Shown piece by piece: positions 1-7,385 of a DNA stretch of 64,000 nt. A model generated the notes under the pieces. It saw only the letters and a program-made list of their open reading frames with translations, was not told where the DNA came from and did no database searches. Made by a program: the position numbers and the translations under genes. This DNA comes from Rhodosalinus sp041365695 (GTDB lineage Bacteria; Pseudomonadota; Alphaproteobacteria; Rhodobacterales; Rhodobacteraceae), in the NCBI RefSeq assembly GCF_041365695.1, contig NZ_JBGFSJ010000009.1, positions 53,515 to 117,514 on the forward strand. The letters are read 5' to 3'. The first letter of the stretch is position 1; the number at the start of each line of letters is the position of its first letter.

Positions 1-536
1 ACAGCTTCGCGGCCCCCGGTACGGAGTGGCGCTACGTCTCCATCGACACCCATGTGATCGGAATGGTGATTAGGGGGGCGACGGGCCGCTCGATCCCCGA
101 GCTTTTGTCCGAAAAGATCGTGGCGCCGATGGGTCTCGACTCCGAACCCTATTACCTGACCGACGGCGAGGGCACGGCCTTCGTGCTGGGCGGGCTCAAC
201 ATGACGACGCGCGACTATGCCCGCCTCGGGCTGCTTTACGCGCGGGACGGCCGGCTCGGCGGGCGGCAGATCGTGCCTGAGGGCTGGGTCCGCGCTTCCA
301 CCGCGGCCTCCGCCCCGACCGATCCGGGTGAGATCGGCTACGGGTTCCACTGGTGGGTGCCCGTGGGCGCGGCCGAGGGCGAGTTCATGGCCCGCGGCAT
401 CTACGGCCAGTATGTCTGGGTCGACCGGACGCGCGGCGTCGTCGTCGCGGTGAACGCCGCCGACCGGCACTTCCGCGATCCCGGCGTGCACGAAAGCAAT
501 GTCGCCATGTTCCGCGCCATCGCCGCGGCCCTGTGA
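1..536 (+). CDS. Serine hydrolase of the class C beta-lactamase fold, 3' part only
   Basis: The reading frame is open from base 3 and runs to a TGA at 534-536, so the N-terminal part with the catalytic SxxK motif lies outside the window. The visible part begins with a PGTEWRYVSID stretch, which corresponds to the PGxxFxYSN region carrying the catalytic tyrosine in the COG1680 family (6-aminohexanoate-dimer hydrolase and esterase EstB relatives). It continues with the typical 'MGLDSEP', 'GGLNMTTRDYARLG' and 'QIVPEGWV' blocks. These enzymes hydrolyse amide or ester bonds. The substrate cannot be told from this part, and the Y-V-S spacing differs slightly from the canonical YSN. Confidence 0.8.
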   Translation, partial: SFAAPGTEWRYVSIDTHVIGMVIRGATGRSIPELLSEKIVAPMGLDSEPYYLTDGEGTAFVLGGLNMTTRDYARLGLLYARDGRLGGRQIVPEGWVRASTAASAPTDPGEIGYGFHWWVPVGAAEGEFMARGIYGQYVWVDRTRGVVVAVNAADRHFRDPGVHESNVAMFRAIAAAL

Positions 537-602
537 CGCCGGGCCGGCTGGACGTGGCGCGCGCGGCCGCTAGACTGGCCCCAAAGCAAGGAATGGAGGC
601 GC

Positions 603-983
603 ATGATGGAAATGGACCCGTCCGAGAACGTGCTGGGAGAGGCGCTCGCGCCCTGCTCCCGTGATCCGCTGACGGGATTTTTCCGGGACGGCCACTGCAA
701 CACCTGCGCGTCGGATCACGGCAGCCACACGGTCTGTGCCGTGATGACCGCCGAGTTCCTCGCCTACTCGAAATATGTCGGCAACGACCTGTCGAGCCCG
801 CGCCCCGAGTTCGGTTTTCCCGGCCTGAATCCCGGCGACCAGTGGTGCGTCTGCGCGGGCCGTTTCCTGCAGGCCCACGACGAGGGCTGCGCCCCGCGGG
901 TCAATCTTGCGGCGACCCACGCCCGCGCCCTCGAGATCGTGCCCCTCGACGTGCTGCGCCGGCACGCGCTGGAGGCGGGCTGA
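603..983 (+). CDS. DUF2237 family protein
   Basis: This 126-residue protein matches the DUF2237 family by its pattern NVLGxxLxPCSxDPLTGFxRDGxC, followed by VCAVMTxEFLxYSxxxGNDLSxPRPEFxFPGLxPGDxWCVCAxRW-like blocks. The length is the usual one for the family and the conserved cysteines are present. The function is unknown; homologues are widespread in bacteria as stand-alone small proteins. A GGAGG at 595-599 precedes two adjacent ATGs (603 and 606), and the second has the better spacing, so the true start may be 606. It is a single gene in a gap between a + strand hydrolase and the convergent trpB. Confidence 0.85.
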   Translation: MMEMDPSENVLGEALAPCSRDPLTGFFRDGHCNTCASDHGSHTVCAVMTAEFLAYSKYVGNDLSSPRPEFGFPGLNPGDQWCVCAGRFLQAHDEGCAPRVNLAATHARALEIVPLDVLRRHALEAG

Positions 984-1013
984 AACCGGGCGGGGGCCCG
1001 CGCCCCCGCCGCG

Positions 1014-2240
1014 TCAGTCGTCCATATCGAAACCGAGCGCCCGGGCGACGGTGAAGATATCCTTGTCGCCCCGGCCGCACATGTTCATGCAGATCAGGTG
1101 ATCCTGCGGCAGCTCCGGCGCGATCTGCATGACATGGGCCAGCGCGTGCGACGGCTCCAGCGCGGGGATGATGCCCTCCGTCTCGCAGCAGAACTGGAAC
1201 GCCTCGAGCGCCTCCTTGTCGGTGATGGAGACATAGGTGGCGCGGCCGACGTCATGCAGCCAGGCATGCTCGGGCCCGATGCCGGGATAGTCGAGCCCGG
1301 CCGAGATCGAGTGGCCCTCGAGGATCTGGCCGTCCTCGTCCTGCAGCAGGTAGGTGCGGTTGCCGTGCAGGACGCCCGGACGCCCGCCGGTCAGCGAGGC
1401 GCAATGCTCCATCTTGTCATCCACGCCCTTGCCGCCGGCCTCGACCCCGATGATCGCGACCTCCTTCTCGTCGAGGAACGGATGGAAGAGCCCCATGGCG
1501 TTCGAGCCGCCCCCGATCGCCGCCACCAGGGTGTCGGGCAGACGCCCTTCGGCGGCCATCATCTGCTCGCGCGCCTCGCGCCCGATGATCGACTGGAAGT
1601 CGCGCACCATCGCCGGGTAGGGGTGCGGCCCCGCGACCGTCCCGATGCAGTAGAACGTGTCGTGCACATTGGTGACCCAGTCGCGCAGCGCGTCGTTCAT
1701 CGCGTCCTTCAGCGTGCCGCGCCCGGACGTCACCGGCACGACCTTCGCGCCGAGGAGTTTCATCCGGAAGACGTTGGGCGCCTGCCGCTCCACGTCATGC
1801 GCGCCCATGTAGACGATGCAGTCGAGCCCGAACTTGGCGCAGACGGTCGCTGTGGCGACGCCGTGCTGGCCGGCACCGGTCTCGGCGATGATGCGCGTCT
1901 TGCCCATGCGCCGGGCGAGCAGGATCTGGCCCAGCACGTTGTTGATCTTGTGCGCGCCGGTATGGTTGAGCTCGTCGCGCTTGAGGTAGATCTTCGCGCC
2001 GCCCAGCCGCTCGGTCATCCGCTCGGCGAAGTAGAGCGGCGAGGGCCGACCGACATAATGCGTCCAGAGATGCTCCATCTCCGCCCAGAAATCGTCGTCG
2101 GCCTTGGCGCGTTCGTATTCCGCCTCGAGCTCGAGGATCAGGGGCATCAGCGTTTCCGAAACGAAGCGGCCGCCATAGTCCCCGAAGCGGCCCTTTTCGT
2201 TGGGGCCGGTCATGAAGCTGTTGATCAGATCCTCGGGCAT
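1014..2240 (-). CDS. trpB: Tryptophan synthase beta chain
   Basis: TrpB joins indole and serine to make tryptophan, using PLP, in a complex with TrpA. The 408-residue product has the PLP lysine in the HTGAHKINN motif, the GAGQHGVATA loop, the glycine-rich GGGSNAMG phosphate loop and the C-terminal CGRGDKD. The start at 2240 is supported by an AGGAGG at 2248-2253, 7 nt upstream; an in-frame start farther upstream has no such signal. It is the last gene of the minus-strand ihfB-lapA-trpF cluster but is separated from its upstream neighbour by a run of four perfect hairpins. TrpA is not in the window. Confidence 0.97.
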   Translation of the reverse strand: MPEDLINSFMTGPNEKGRFGDYGGRFVSETLMPLILELEAEYERAKADDDFWAEMEHLWTHYVGRPSPLYFAERMTERLGGAKIYLKRDELNHTGAHKINNVLGQILLARRMGKTRIIAETGAGQHGVATATVCAKFGLDCIVYMGAHDVERQAPNVFRMKLLGAKVVPVTSGRGTLKDAMNDALRDWVTNVHDTFYCIGTVAGPHPYPAMVRDFQSIIGREAREQMMAAEGRLPDTLVAAIGGGSNAMGLFHPFLDEKEVAIIGVEAGGKGVDDKMEHCASLTGGRPGVLHGNRTYLLQDEDGQILEGHSISAGLDYPGIGPEHAWLHDVGRATYVSITDKEALEAFQFCCETEGIIPALEPSHALAHVMQIAPELPQDHLICMNMCGRGDKDIFTVARALGFDMDD

Positions 2241-2299
2241 CGCGATCCCTCCTGCGCTCGTGCTCTGGACTGAGTAAGCCCGCACCGCGCCCGGGGCAA

Positions 2300-2395
2300 G
2301 GGCAAGGCCTTTCGAAAGGCCTTGCCCACGCGGTTTCGAAACCGCGTGGAAGCCGCTTTCAAGCGGCTTCCGCGAAGGGCCTTCGAAGGCCCTTC
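2300..2395 (-). repeat. Four consecutive perfect inverted repeats between a small ORF and trpB
   Basis: Four hairpins lie end to end: 2300-2327 (28 nt perfect palindrome centred on TTTCGAAA), 2326-2349 (arms around TTTCGAAA), 2348-2371 (11-bp arms, TC loop) and 2374-2395 (22 nt perfect palindrome centred on TTCGAA). The last overlaps the stop codon of the upstream small gene. There is no U-tract, so this is not a standard intrinsic terminator. Transcription across it from trpF toward trpB would give a chain of four strong stem-loops, which could act as a mRNA stabiliser, attenuator or protein target. Confidence 0.85.
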
Positions 2396-2624
2396 AGCGG
2401 AGCGGGCGAACCGGCGCGTCGTTGCAGAAGACGACGAAGTGGCGTCCGTTCTCCACCGCCTGGAACCCGCGGCGCGCCACTTCCCTCGCGAAGGCGCGGC
2501 GCCCCACGAGGCGTTCCACGTCGCGCACCTGCCGTTTCACCACGCCACCCGTCCGCGCCTCGCGCGACGCGAAGATCTGGGAGAGCCAGAGGTCGGGCGT
2601 GAGGTGGGGTGGCAAGGTGGACAT
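2394..2624 (-). CDS. Small conserved protein between trpF and trpB, function unknown
   Basis: The product is 76 residues starting MSTLPPHLTPDLWLSQIF and ending in a basic, beta-rich stretch (VRDVERLVG, FQAVENGRHFVVF). In my recollection, small proteins of this kind sit beside trpF in Rhodobacteraceae and are sometimes mislabelled as phosphoribosylanthranilate isomerase, but it has no TIM-barrel motif. The frame stays open to 2741, overlapping trpF, but the ATG at 2624 gives a protein that begins as a natural N-terminus. It lies 37 nt after trpF, so co-transcription is likely. No catalytic motif or membrane segment is visible. Confidence 0.65.
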   Translation of the reverse strand: MSTLPPHLTPDLWLSQIFASREARTGGVVKRQVRDVERLVGRRAFAREVARRGFQAVENGRHFVVFCNDAPVRPLR

Positions 2625-2661
2625 GCCGCGAGCCTCGCGCAGGAAGGTTAAGAGGACGTGA

Positions 2662-3336
2662 CTATGAGGCTTTCTCCGCGCGCCTTGCCGTGGCACGCAG
2701 AAACGCCGCGATGCGAGCGGGGTCTTTCTCTCCCGGCGCACGCTCCACGCCCGACGATACGTCCACCTGCCGCGCGCCGGTGCGCGAAATCGCCTCGCCC
2801 ACGTTCTCGGGGGTCAGCCCGCCCGCGAGCATCCACGGACGCGTCCAGCGCCGCCCGGAAAGAAGGCGCCAGTCGAAGGCGAGCCCGTTGCCGCCGGGCA
2901 GCGTGGCGCCCGCGGGCGGCTTCGCGTCCACGAGAATCTGGTCGGCCACCTCGGCGTAGCGGTCGAGCGCGGCGAGGTCCGCGGCCTGCGCGACCCCCAC
3001 CGCCTTCATCACCGGCAGGCCGTAGCGCGCCCGCAGCGCCGCCACGCGCTCGGGGCTTTCGGCACCGTGCAGCTGGAGCATGTCCACCGGAACCTCGTCG
3101 AGGATCGCGTCGAGCGCCGCATCCTCCGCGTTCACAGTGAGGGCGACCTTCACGATGCCGGGCGGCACCTCGAGCGCCAGCGCGCGCGCCGCCGCGGGGT
3201 CGAGGTTGCGCGGGCTCCGGGCGAAGAACACGAAGCCCACATAGGCCGCGCCCGCCCCCGCGGCCGCCGCGACATCGGCCGCCCGGGTCAGCCCGCAGAC
3301 CTTGACCCTGACACGCTCTTCCATCGGGCCGCTCAA
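2662..3336 (-). CDS. trpF: Phosphoribosylanthranilate isomerase
   Basis: TrpF performs the Amadori rearrangement of N-(5'-phosphoribosyl)anthranilate, the third step of tryptophan synthesis. The 224-residue TIM barrel shows the N-terminal KVCGLT with the catalytic cysteine, LQLHG, the GGNGLAFDW loop, LAGGL and the phosphate-binding DVSSGVE near the end with the conserved aspartate. Its ATG overlaps the TGA of lapA by 4 bases (ATGA), so translation is probably coupled. A second in-frame ATG 12 nt in (MEERVRVKVCGLT) is a possible alternative start. Confidence 0.96.
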   Translation of the reverse strand: MSGPMEERVRVKVCGLTRAADVAAAAGAGAAYVGFVFFARSPRNLDPAAARALALEVPPGIVKVALTVNAEDAALDAILDEVPVDMLQLHGAESPERVAALRARYGLPVMKAVGVAQAADLAALDRYAEVADQILVDAKPPAGATLPGGNGLAFDWRLLSGRRWTRPWMLAGGLTPENVGEAISRTGARQVDVSSGVERAPGEKDPARIAAFLRATARRAEKAS

Positions 3337-3683
3337 CTCGCCTCGTCAAGCAGTGCCAGCACGTCGTCCTTGCCCTCGTCGCGCTGGCCCTTCACCCGGC
3401 GCAGTTCCCGGTTGAGGCGCCTGACCTCGGTGGCGCGGCGGGCGGCCTCGGCCCGGTACTTGCCCTCGCGCATCCATTCCCAGACGAAGCCGATGAGCAG
3501 ACCGGCCGCGATGCCGCCGAAGATCACGGCGTAAAGCGGAAGCTCGATCGTGCGGTTCAACCCGGCAAGACGCGACAGGGCCTCGGGCAGAAGCTGAAGC
3601 GTCACGCTGTCACGGTTCGCCACCGCCACGGAAACGAGCGCCACCGCGAGCACCGCGAAGAAGAGATAACGGATGTAGCGCAT
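3333..3683 (-). CDS. lapA: LapA/DUF1049 family inner-membrane protein
   Basis: The product has 116 residues with two predicted membrane helices (about 5-22 and 51-70) and a C-terminal arginine/glutamate-rich coiled-coil segment. This is the layout of LapA (DUF1049), an inner-membrane protein that with LapB adjusts LpxC turnover and so lipopolysaccharide supply in E. coli. The family is commonly found directly downstream of ihfB, as here (2-nt gap). LapB's TPR region is not seen nearby. The symbol rests on family and context only. Confidence 0.8.
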   Translation of the reverse strand: MRYIRYLFFAVLAVALVSVAVANRDSVTLQLLPEALSRLAGLNRTIELPLYAVIFGGIAAGLLIGFVWEWMREGKYRAEAARRATEVRRLNRELRRVKGQRDEGKDDVLALLDEAS

Positions 3684-3685
3684 GG

Positions 3686-3973
3686 TCAGTCCTGATGTTG
3701 GTTAAGACGCTCGCGCAGGAGCTTGCCGGTCTTGAAGAAGGGCACGCACTTCTCGTCCACCTGCACGGCCTCACCCGTGCGCGGGTTGCGACCGACCCGG
3801 GCGTCGCGTTTCTTGACGGTGAACGCGCCGAACCCGCGCAGTTCCACCCTGTCGCCGCGCGCCATCGCGTTGGTGATCTCTTCGAAGATCGTGTTCACGA
3901 TCCGCTCCACGTCGCGCTGGTAGAGATGCGGGTTCTCGTCCGCGATCTTCTGAATCAGTTCCGATCGGATCAT
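3686..3973 (-). CDS. ihfB: Integration host factor beta subunit
   Basis: This 95-residue HU/IHF-fold protein binds and sharply bends DNA as a heterodimer with IhfA. Visible marks are MIRSELIQKIA at the start, the RGDRVELRGFGAFTVKKR core, the DNA-inserting arm RVGRNPRTGE with the key proline, and VPFFKTGKLLRERLN at the end. The RGDRVELRGFG block separates IhfB from IhfA and HU. It heads the ihfB-lapA-trpF cluster. The gap to rpsA upstream carries an rpsA terminator, so it probably has its own promoter. Confidence 0.95.
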   Translation of the reverse strand: MIRSELIQKIADENPHLYQRDVERIVNTIFEEITNAMARGDRVELRGFGAFTVKKRDARVGRNPRTGEAVQVDEKCVPFFKTGKLLRERLNQHQD

Positions 3974-4183
3974 GCCGGAAGCCCCCCGCCGGATTTGGAC
4001 CGGCCTGTTCGTTCAGAGGCAACTATAGGCCGAAAAGGCCGCGGACGGAAACCTCGCAACACCGCGACGAGGCCATTTTTCCATCCATGACAGCGGCTTC
4101 GGCCGTCAGCGGGGGGCGTGATGCCGGTCGCGGGCGCGTCCATGCGGCCATGGCCGCGCGCGGGATGCGCCGATTCGCACATG

Positions 4184-4213
4184 AAAACCCCCGCGGCCTG
4201 CCGGCCGCGGGGG
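4184..4213 (-). terminator. Intrinsic terminator downstream of rpsA
   Basis: On the minus strand an 11-bp GC stem (arms 4203-4213 and 4188-4198, 4-nt loop) is followed at once by TTTT (4187-4184). It lies about 43 nt past the rpsA stop. Confidence 0.85.
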
Positions 4214-4255
4214 TCATTTTCGCCGTAAAGCGGTCAGGCCCGAGGGGCGCCGCGC

Positions 4256-5938
4256 TTACTTTTCGTCGCCCTTGAGGGCGGCGCCAAGGATGTCGCCGAG
4301 CGACGCGCCGGAGTCGGAGCTGCCATACTGCTGCACGGCTTCCTTCTCTTCCGCGATCTCGCGGGCCTTGATCGACAGGCCGAGGCGGCGGGTCTTCGGG
4401 TCCACGTTGGTCACGCGCACATCGACCTTGTCGCCCACGCTGAAACGCTCGGGGCGCTGTTCGGACCGCTCGCGGCTGAGGTCGGAGCGACGGATGAACG
4501 ATTTCAGGCCGTCATACTCGACCTCGATCCCGCCATCCTCGATGGCCGAAACGGTCACCGTGATGATGGAGCCGCGCTTCACGCCGCCCATCGCCTCGGC
4601 GAACTTGTCACCGCCCAGCGCCTTGATCGAGAGGGAGATCCGCTCCTTGTCGGTGTCGACCTCCTGCACGACCGCCTGGACGACGTCGCCCTTGCGGTAC
4701 TCCTGGATCGCCTCCTCGCCACGCTGGTCCCAGCTGAGATCGGAGAGGTGCACCATCCCGTCGATGTCGCCCGGCAGGCCGACGAAGAGGCCGAACTCGG
4801 TGATGTTCTTGACCTCGCCCTCGACCTCGGTGCCCGGCGGGTGCGTCTCGGCGAAGACTTCCCACGGGTTGCGCTGGGTCTGCTTGAGCCCGAGCGAGAC
4901 GCGGCGCTTGGCCTGGTCGATCTCGAGCACCATCACCTCGACCTCCTGGGAGGTGGAGACGATCTTGCCGGGGTGGATGTTCTTCTTCGTCCAGCTCATC
5001 TCGGAGACGTGGACAAGCCCCTCGACCCCCGGCTCCAGCTCCACGAAGGCGCCGTAATCGGTGATGTTGGTGACGCGGCCGGCATGCACCGAGCCCAGCG
5101 GGTATTTCGCGGCCACGAGGTCCCACGGATCCTCCTGCAGCTGCTTCATGCCGAGGCTGATGCGGTGGGTCTCCTTATTGATCTTGATGACCTGCACCTT
5201 CACCGTCTCGCCGATCGAGAGGATCTCGGAGGGGTGGTTCACCCGGCGCCATGCCATGTCGGTGACGTGCAGCAGGCCGTCGACGCCGCCCAGGTCCACG
5301 AAGGCGCCGTATTCGGTGATGTTCTTCACCACGCCGTCGACGACGTCGCCTTCCTTGAGCTTGGCGATCACCTCGGCGCGCTGTTCGGCGCGGCTCTCCT
5401 CGAGGATGGCCCGGCGCGACACCACGATGTTGCCGCGGCGGCGATCCATCTTGAGGATCTGGAAGGGCTGCTTCAGGCCCATGAGGGGACCCGCGTCGCG
5501 CACCGGGCGCACGTCGACCTGGCTGCCCGGCAGGAACGCGACCGCCCCGCCGAGATCCACGGTGAACCCGCCCTTCACGCGGCCGAAGATCGCGCCCTCG
5601 ACGCGCTGGTCGTCGGCATAGGCCTTCTCGAGGCGATCCCAGGCGGCTTCGCGCCGCGCCATCTCGCGCGAGATCACGGCCTCGCCGCGCGCGTTCTCGG
5701 CCGCGCGCAGGTAGACCTCCACCTCGTCGCCGACGCTGATCTCCGGCGTCTCGCCGGGCATCGCGAATTCCTTGAGGTCGACGCGGCCTTCCATCTTGTA
5801 GCCGACATCGATGATGGCCTGCCCGGCCTCGATGGCGAGGACCCGGCCCTTGACGACAGTGCCCTCGTCGGGCGTGTCCATTTCGAGGCTTTCGTTCAGG
5901 AGGGCCTCGAATTCCTCCATGGATGCGTTCTGAGCCAT
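4256..5938 (-). CDS. rpsA: 30S ribosomal protein S1
   Basis: S1 helps mRNA bind the 30S subunit. The 560-residue product carries six S1/OB-fold repeats; several have the hallmark KNITEYGAFVDL, TNITDYGAFVEL and KNITEFGLFVGL strands followed by GLLHV/GLVHVS, and each repeat ends with a RISLG or RLGLS-type strand. The first two repeats (to about residue 190) are the divergent, ribosome-binding pair. An in-frame extension to 6025 exists, but MAQNASMEEFEALL at 5938 is the usual family start. No good Shine-Dalgarno is evident, as is common for rpsA. A DUF4168 gene separates it from cmk. Confidence 0.97.
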   Translation of the reverse strand: MAQNASMEEFEALLNESLEMDTPDEGTVVKGRVLAIEAGQAIIDVGYKMEGRVDLKEFAMPGETPEISVGDEVEVYLRAAENARGEAVISREMARREAAWDRLEKAYADDQRVEGAIFGRVKGGFTVDLGGAVAFLPGSQVDVRPVRDAGPLMGLKQPFQILKMDRRRGNIVVSRRAILEESRAEQRAEVIAKLKEGDVVDGVVKNITEYGAFVDLGGVDGLLHVTDMAWRRVNHPSEILSIGETVKVQVIKINKETHRISLGMKQLQEDPWDLVAAKYPLGSVHAGRVTNITDYGAFVELEPGVEGLVHVSEMSWTKKNIHPGKIVSTSQEVEVMVLEIDQAKRRVSLGLKQTQRNPWEVFAETHPPGTEVEGEVKNITEFGLFVGLPGDIDGMVHLSDLSWDQRGEEAIQEYRKGDVVQAVVQEVDTDKERISLSIKALGGDKFAEAMGGVKRGSIITVTVSAIEDGGIEVEYDGLKSFIRRSDLSRERSEQRPERFSVGDKVDVRVTNVDPKTRRLGLSIKAREIAEEKEAVQQYGSSDSGASLGDILGAALKGDEK

Positions 5939-6172
5939 GTGGCTTTTGGTTTCCTTCGGTTTAATTTGACTGGCCGCGCGGTTGTCTCCGCCGGTCTTGA
6001 CATTGGTCCTGGCAGCACGGGCCAAAAAACGAAATAGGGCCGGATGGACCCGACCCTGCCCGTTTCCCCTGCGTTGTCATCGGCGCCCCGACCAGGTGAC
6101 GGGCCGCTCATAGCGGCATCGCGGCGGGGAATCAAGCCTGCAGGGCCGCCCCGCCACGATACCGGCCGCCCG

Positions 6173-6562
6173 TCACTCGACGGGCTGGGCCATGTCCTCG
6201 ATCCGCGCCATGATCCGCGCGTTCAGGTCCTGATCCTCGGCGGCCGCCTGCGCGATCGACTCGTAATCGTCGAGCGTCATGCCATCGGTGCTTTCGATGG
6301 CCTCGACCATCTCGGCGTTCGCCTCCTCGATGATCGCCTGCTGCTGGTCCTGGCTCTCCGCCGCCTGAAGGACCGGGACGTATTTCTCGCGCAGGTCGAT
6401 CACCTGCAGATACGCGACGGTGAAGGCGTCGAGCTGCTCGCCGCTGTAATCTGCCGCCTCCTGGGCCGCCGCGCTCTGGGCGGTCAGGGCCGTCACCGAT
6501 GCGCCTGTCATCGCAAGGCCGAGGGCCATGGTTGTCGCTGTCAGGGTCTTTCCGAAGGGCAT
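6173..6562 (-). CDS. DUF4168 domain secreted protein
   Basis: The 129-residue product starts with a signal peptide (MPFGKTLTATTMALGLAM...) with a probable AxA cleavage site near QSAAAQ, so it should act in the periplasm. The rest is helical and ends with GMTLDDYESIAQAAAEDQDLNARI, which matches the DUF4168 consensus (mtleeYqxIxxxxxxDpxL). The function is unknown. The ATG at 6562 has GGAGA 7 nt upstream; an upstream in-frame ATG at 6607 would put charged residues before the signal. It interrupts the usual cmk-rpsA adjacency. Confidence 0.8.
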   Translation of the reverse strand: MPFGKTLTATTMALGLAMTGASVTALTAQSAAAQEAADYSGEQLDAFTVAYLQVIDLREKYVPVLQAAESQDQQQAIIEEANAEMVEAIESTDGMTLDDYESIAQAAAEDQDLNARIMARIEDMAQPVE

Positions 6563-6757
6563 GTGATCTCCGTTGAACGTGAATTCGGTGCAGTCGATTG
6601 CTGCCACTTACAGCTAATGGACATGGCAGCCCTCGCAACCCTGTGCGCGGGAATCCGCTGGCAGTGCGGGCACAGGGAGGGATCGCGCCGGCAGCGGCGG
6701 GGCGAGGGCCCCGGCGCGGCCGCAAAAGCGCGGGTCAGGCGGCGTGCCCGGACCCTG

Positions 6758-7381
6758 TCACGCGTCGTCCGGTTCGGGGCGCCGCGCCTCCACCTCGGAG
6801 ATCGCGCGCGCCACGGCCTCGTCGATGCCCAGCCCGCTGGTGTCGATGAGCACCGCATCCGCCGCCGCCCGCATCGGCGCGTCGGCGCGGCCCGCGTCGC
6901 GGGCGTCGCGGGCGCGGATGTCGGCCAGCACCTCCTCGAGGCGCGTGTCGTGGCCGCGCGCCAGAAGTTCCTTGTGCCGCCGCTCCGCCCGCACCTCGGC
7001 GGAGGCGGTCACGAAGAGCTTTACCGGCGCGTCCGGGCAGATCACCGTGCCGATGTCGCGCCCGTCCAGCACCGCGCCCCCGGCCCGCGCGGCGAAGGCG
7101 CGCTGGAAATCCACGAGCGCGGCGCGCACCTCGCCCAGCGCCGCCACCTTGCTTGCCGCCTCGGCCACGTCGGGGCCGCGCAGATCCTCGGCGTCGAGAT
7201 CCTCCGCCCTGAGCGCCCGCGCGGCGACCAGCGGCTCCTCGCCGTCGAGCATGCGCCGCCCCACCGCGCGGTAAAGCAGCCCGGTGTCGAGATGGGCAAG
7301 GCCGAAACGCGCGGCGATCGCGCGGCTGATCGTGCCCTTGCCGCTGGCCGCAGGCCCGTCGACGGCGATGGTCAGCCCCAT
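6758..7381 (-). CDS. cmk: Cytidylate kinase
   Basis: Cmk phosphorylates CMP and dCMP with ATP. The 207-residue protein has the P-loop GPAASGKGT near residue 9, the DTGLLYRAVGRR nucleotide-binding segment, the DGRDIGTVICPDAPVKLFVTA core and an arginine-rich lid (VRAERRHKEL). The start lies 4 nt after the aroA stop, so the two are probably one transcript, the common aroA-cmk arrangement upstream of rpsA. Confidence 0.96.
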   Translation of the reverse strand: MGLTIAVDGPAASGKGTISRAIAARFGLAHLDTGLLYRAVGRRMLDGEEPLVAARALRAEDLDAEDLRGPDVAEAASKVAALGEVRAALVDFQRAFAARAGGAVLDGRDIGTVICPDAPVKLFVTASAEVRAERRHKELLARGHDTRLEEVLADIRARDARDAGRADAPMRAAADAVLIDTSGLGIDEAVARAISEVEARRPEPDDA

Positions 7382-7385
7382 GGCG

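Noticed and set aside
2241..2299. trp leader attenuator before trpB
   Set aside because: No short peptide with tandem Trp codons and no U-tract terminator are present; only the palindromes upstream are notable.
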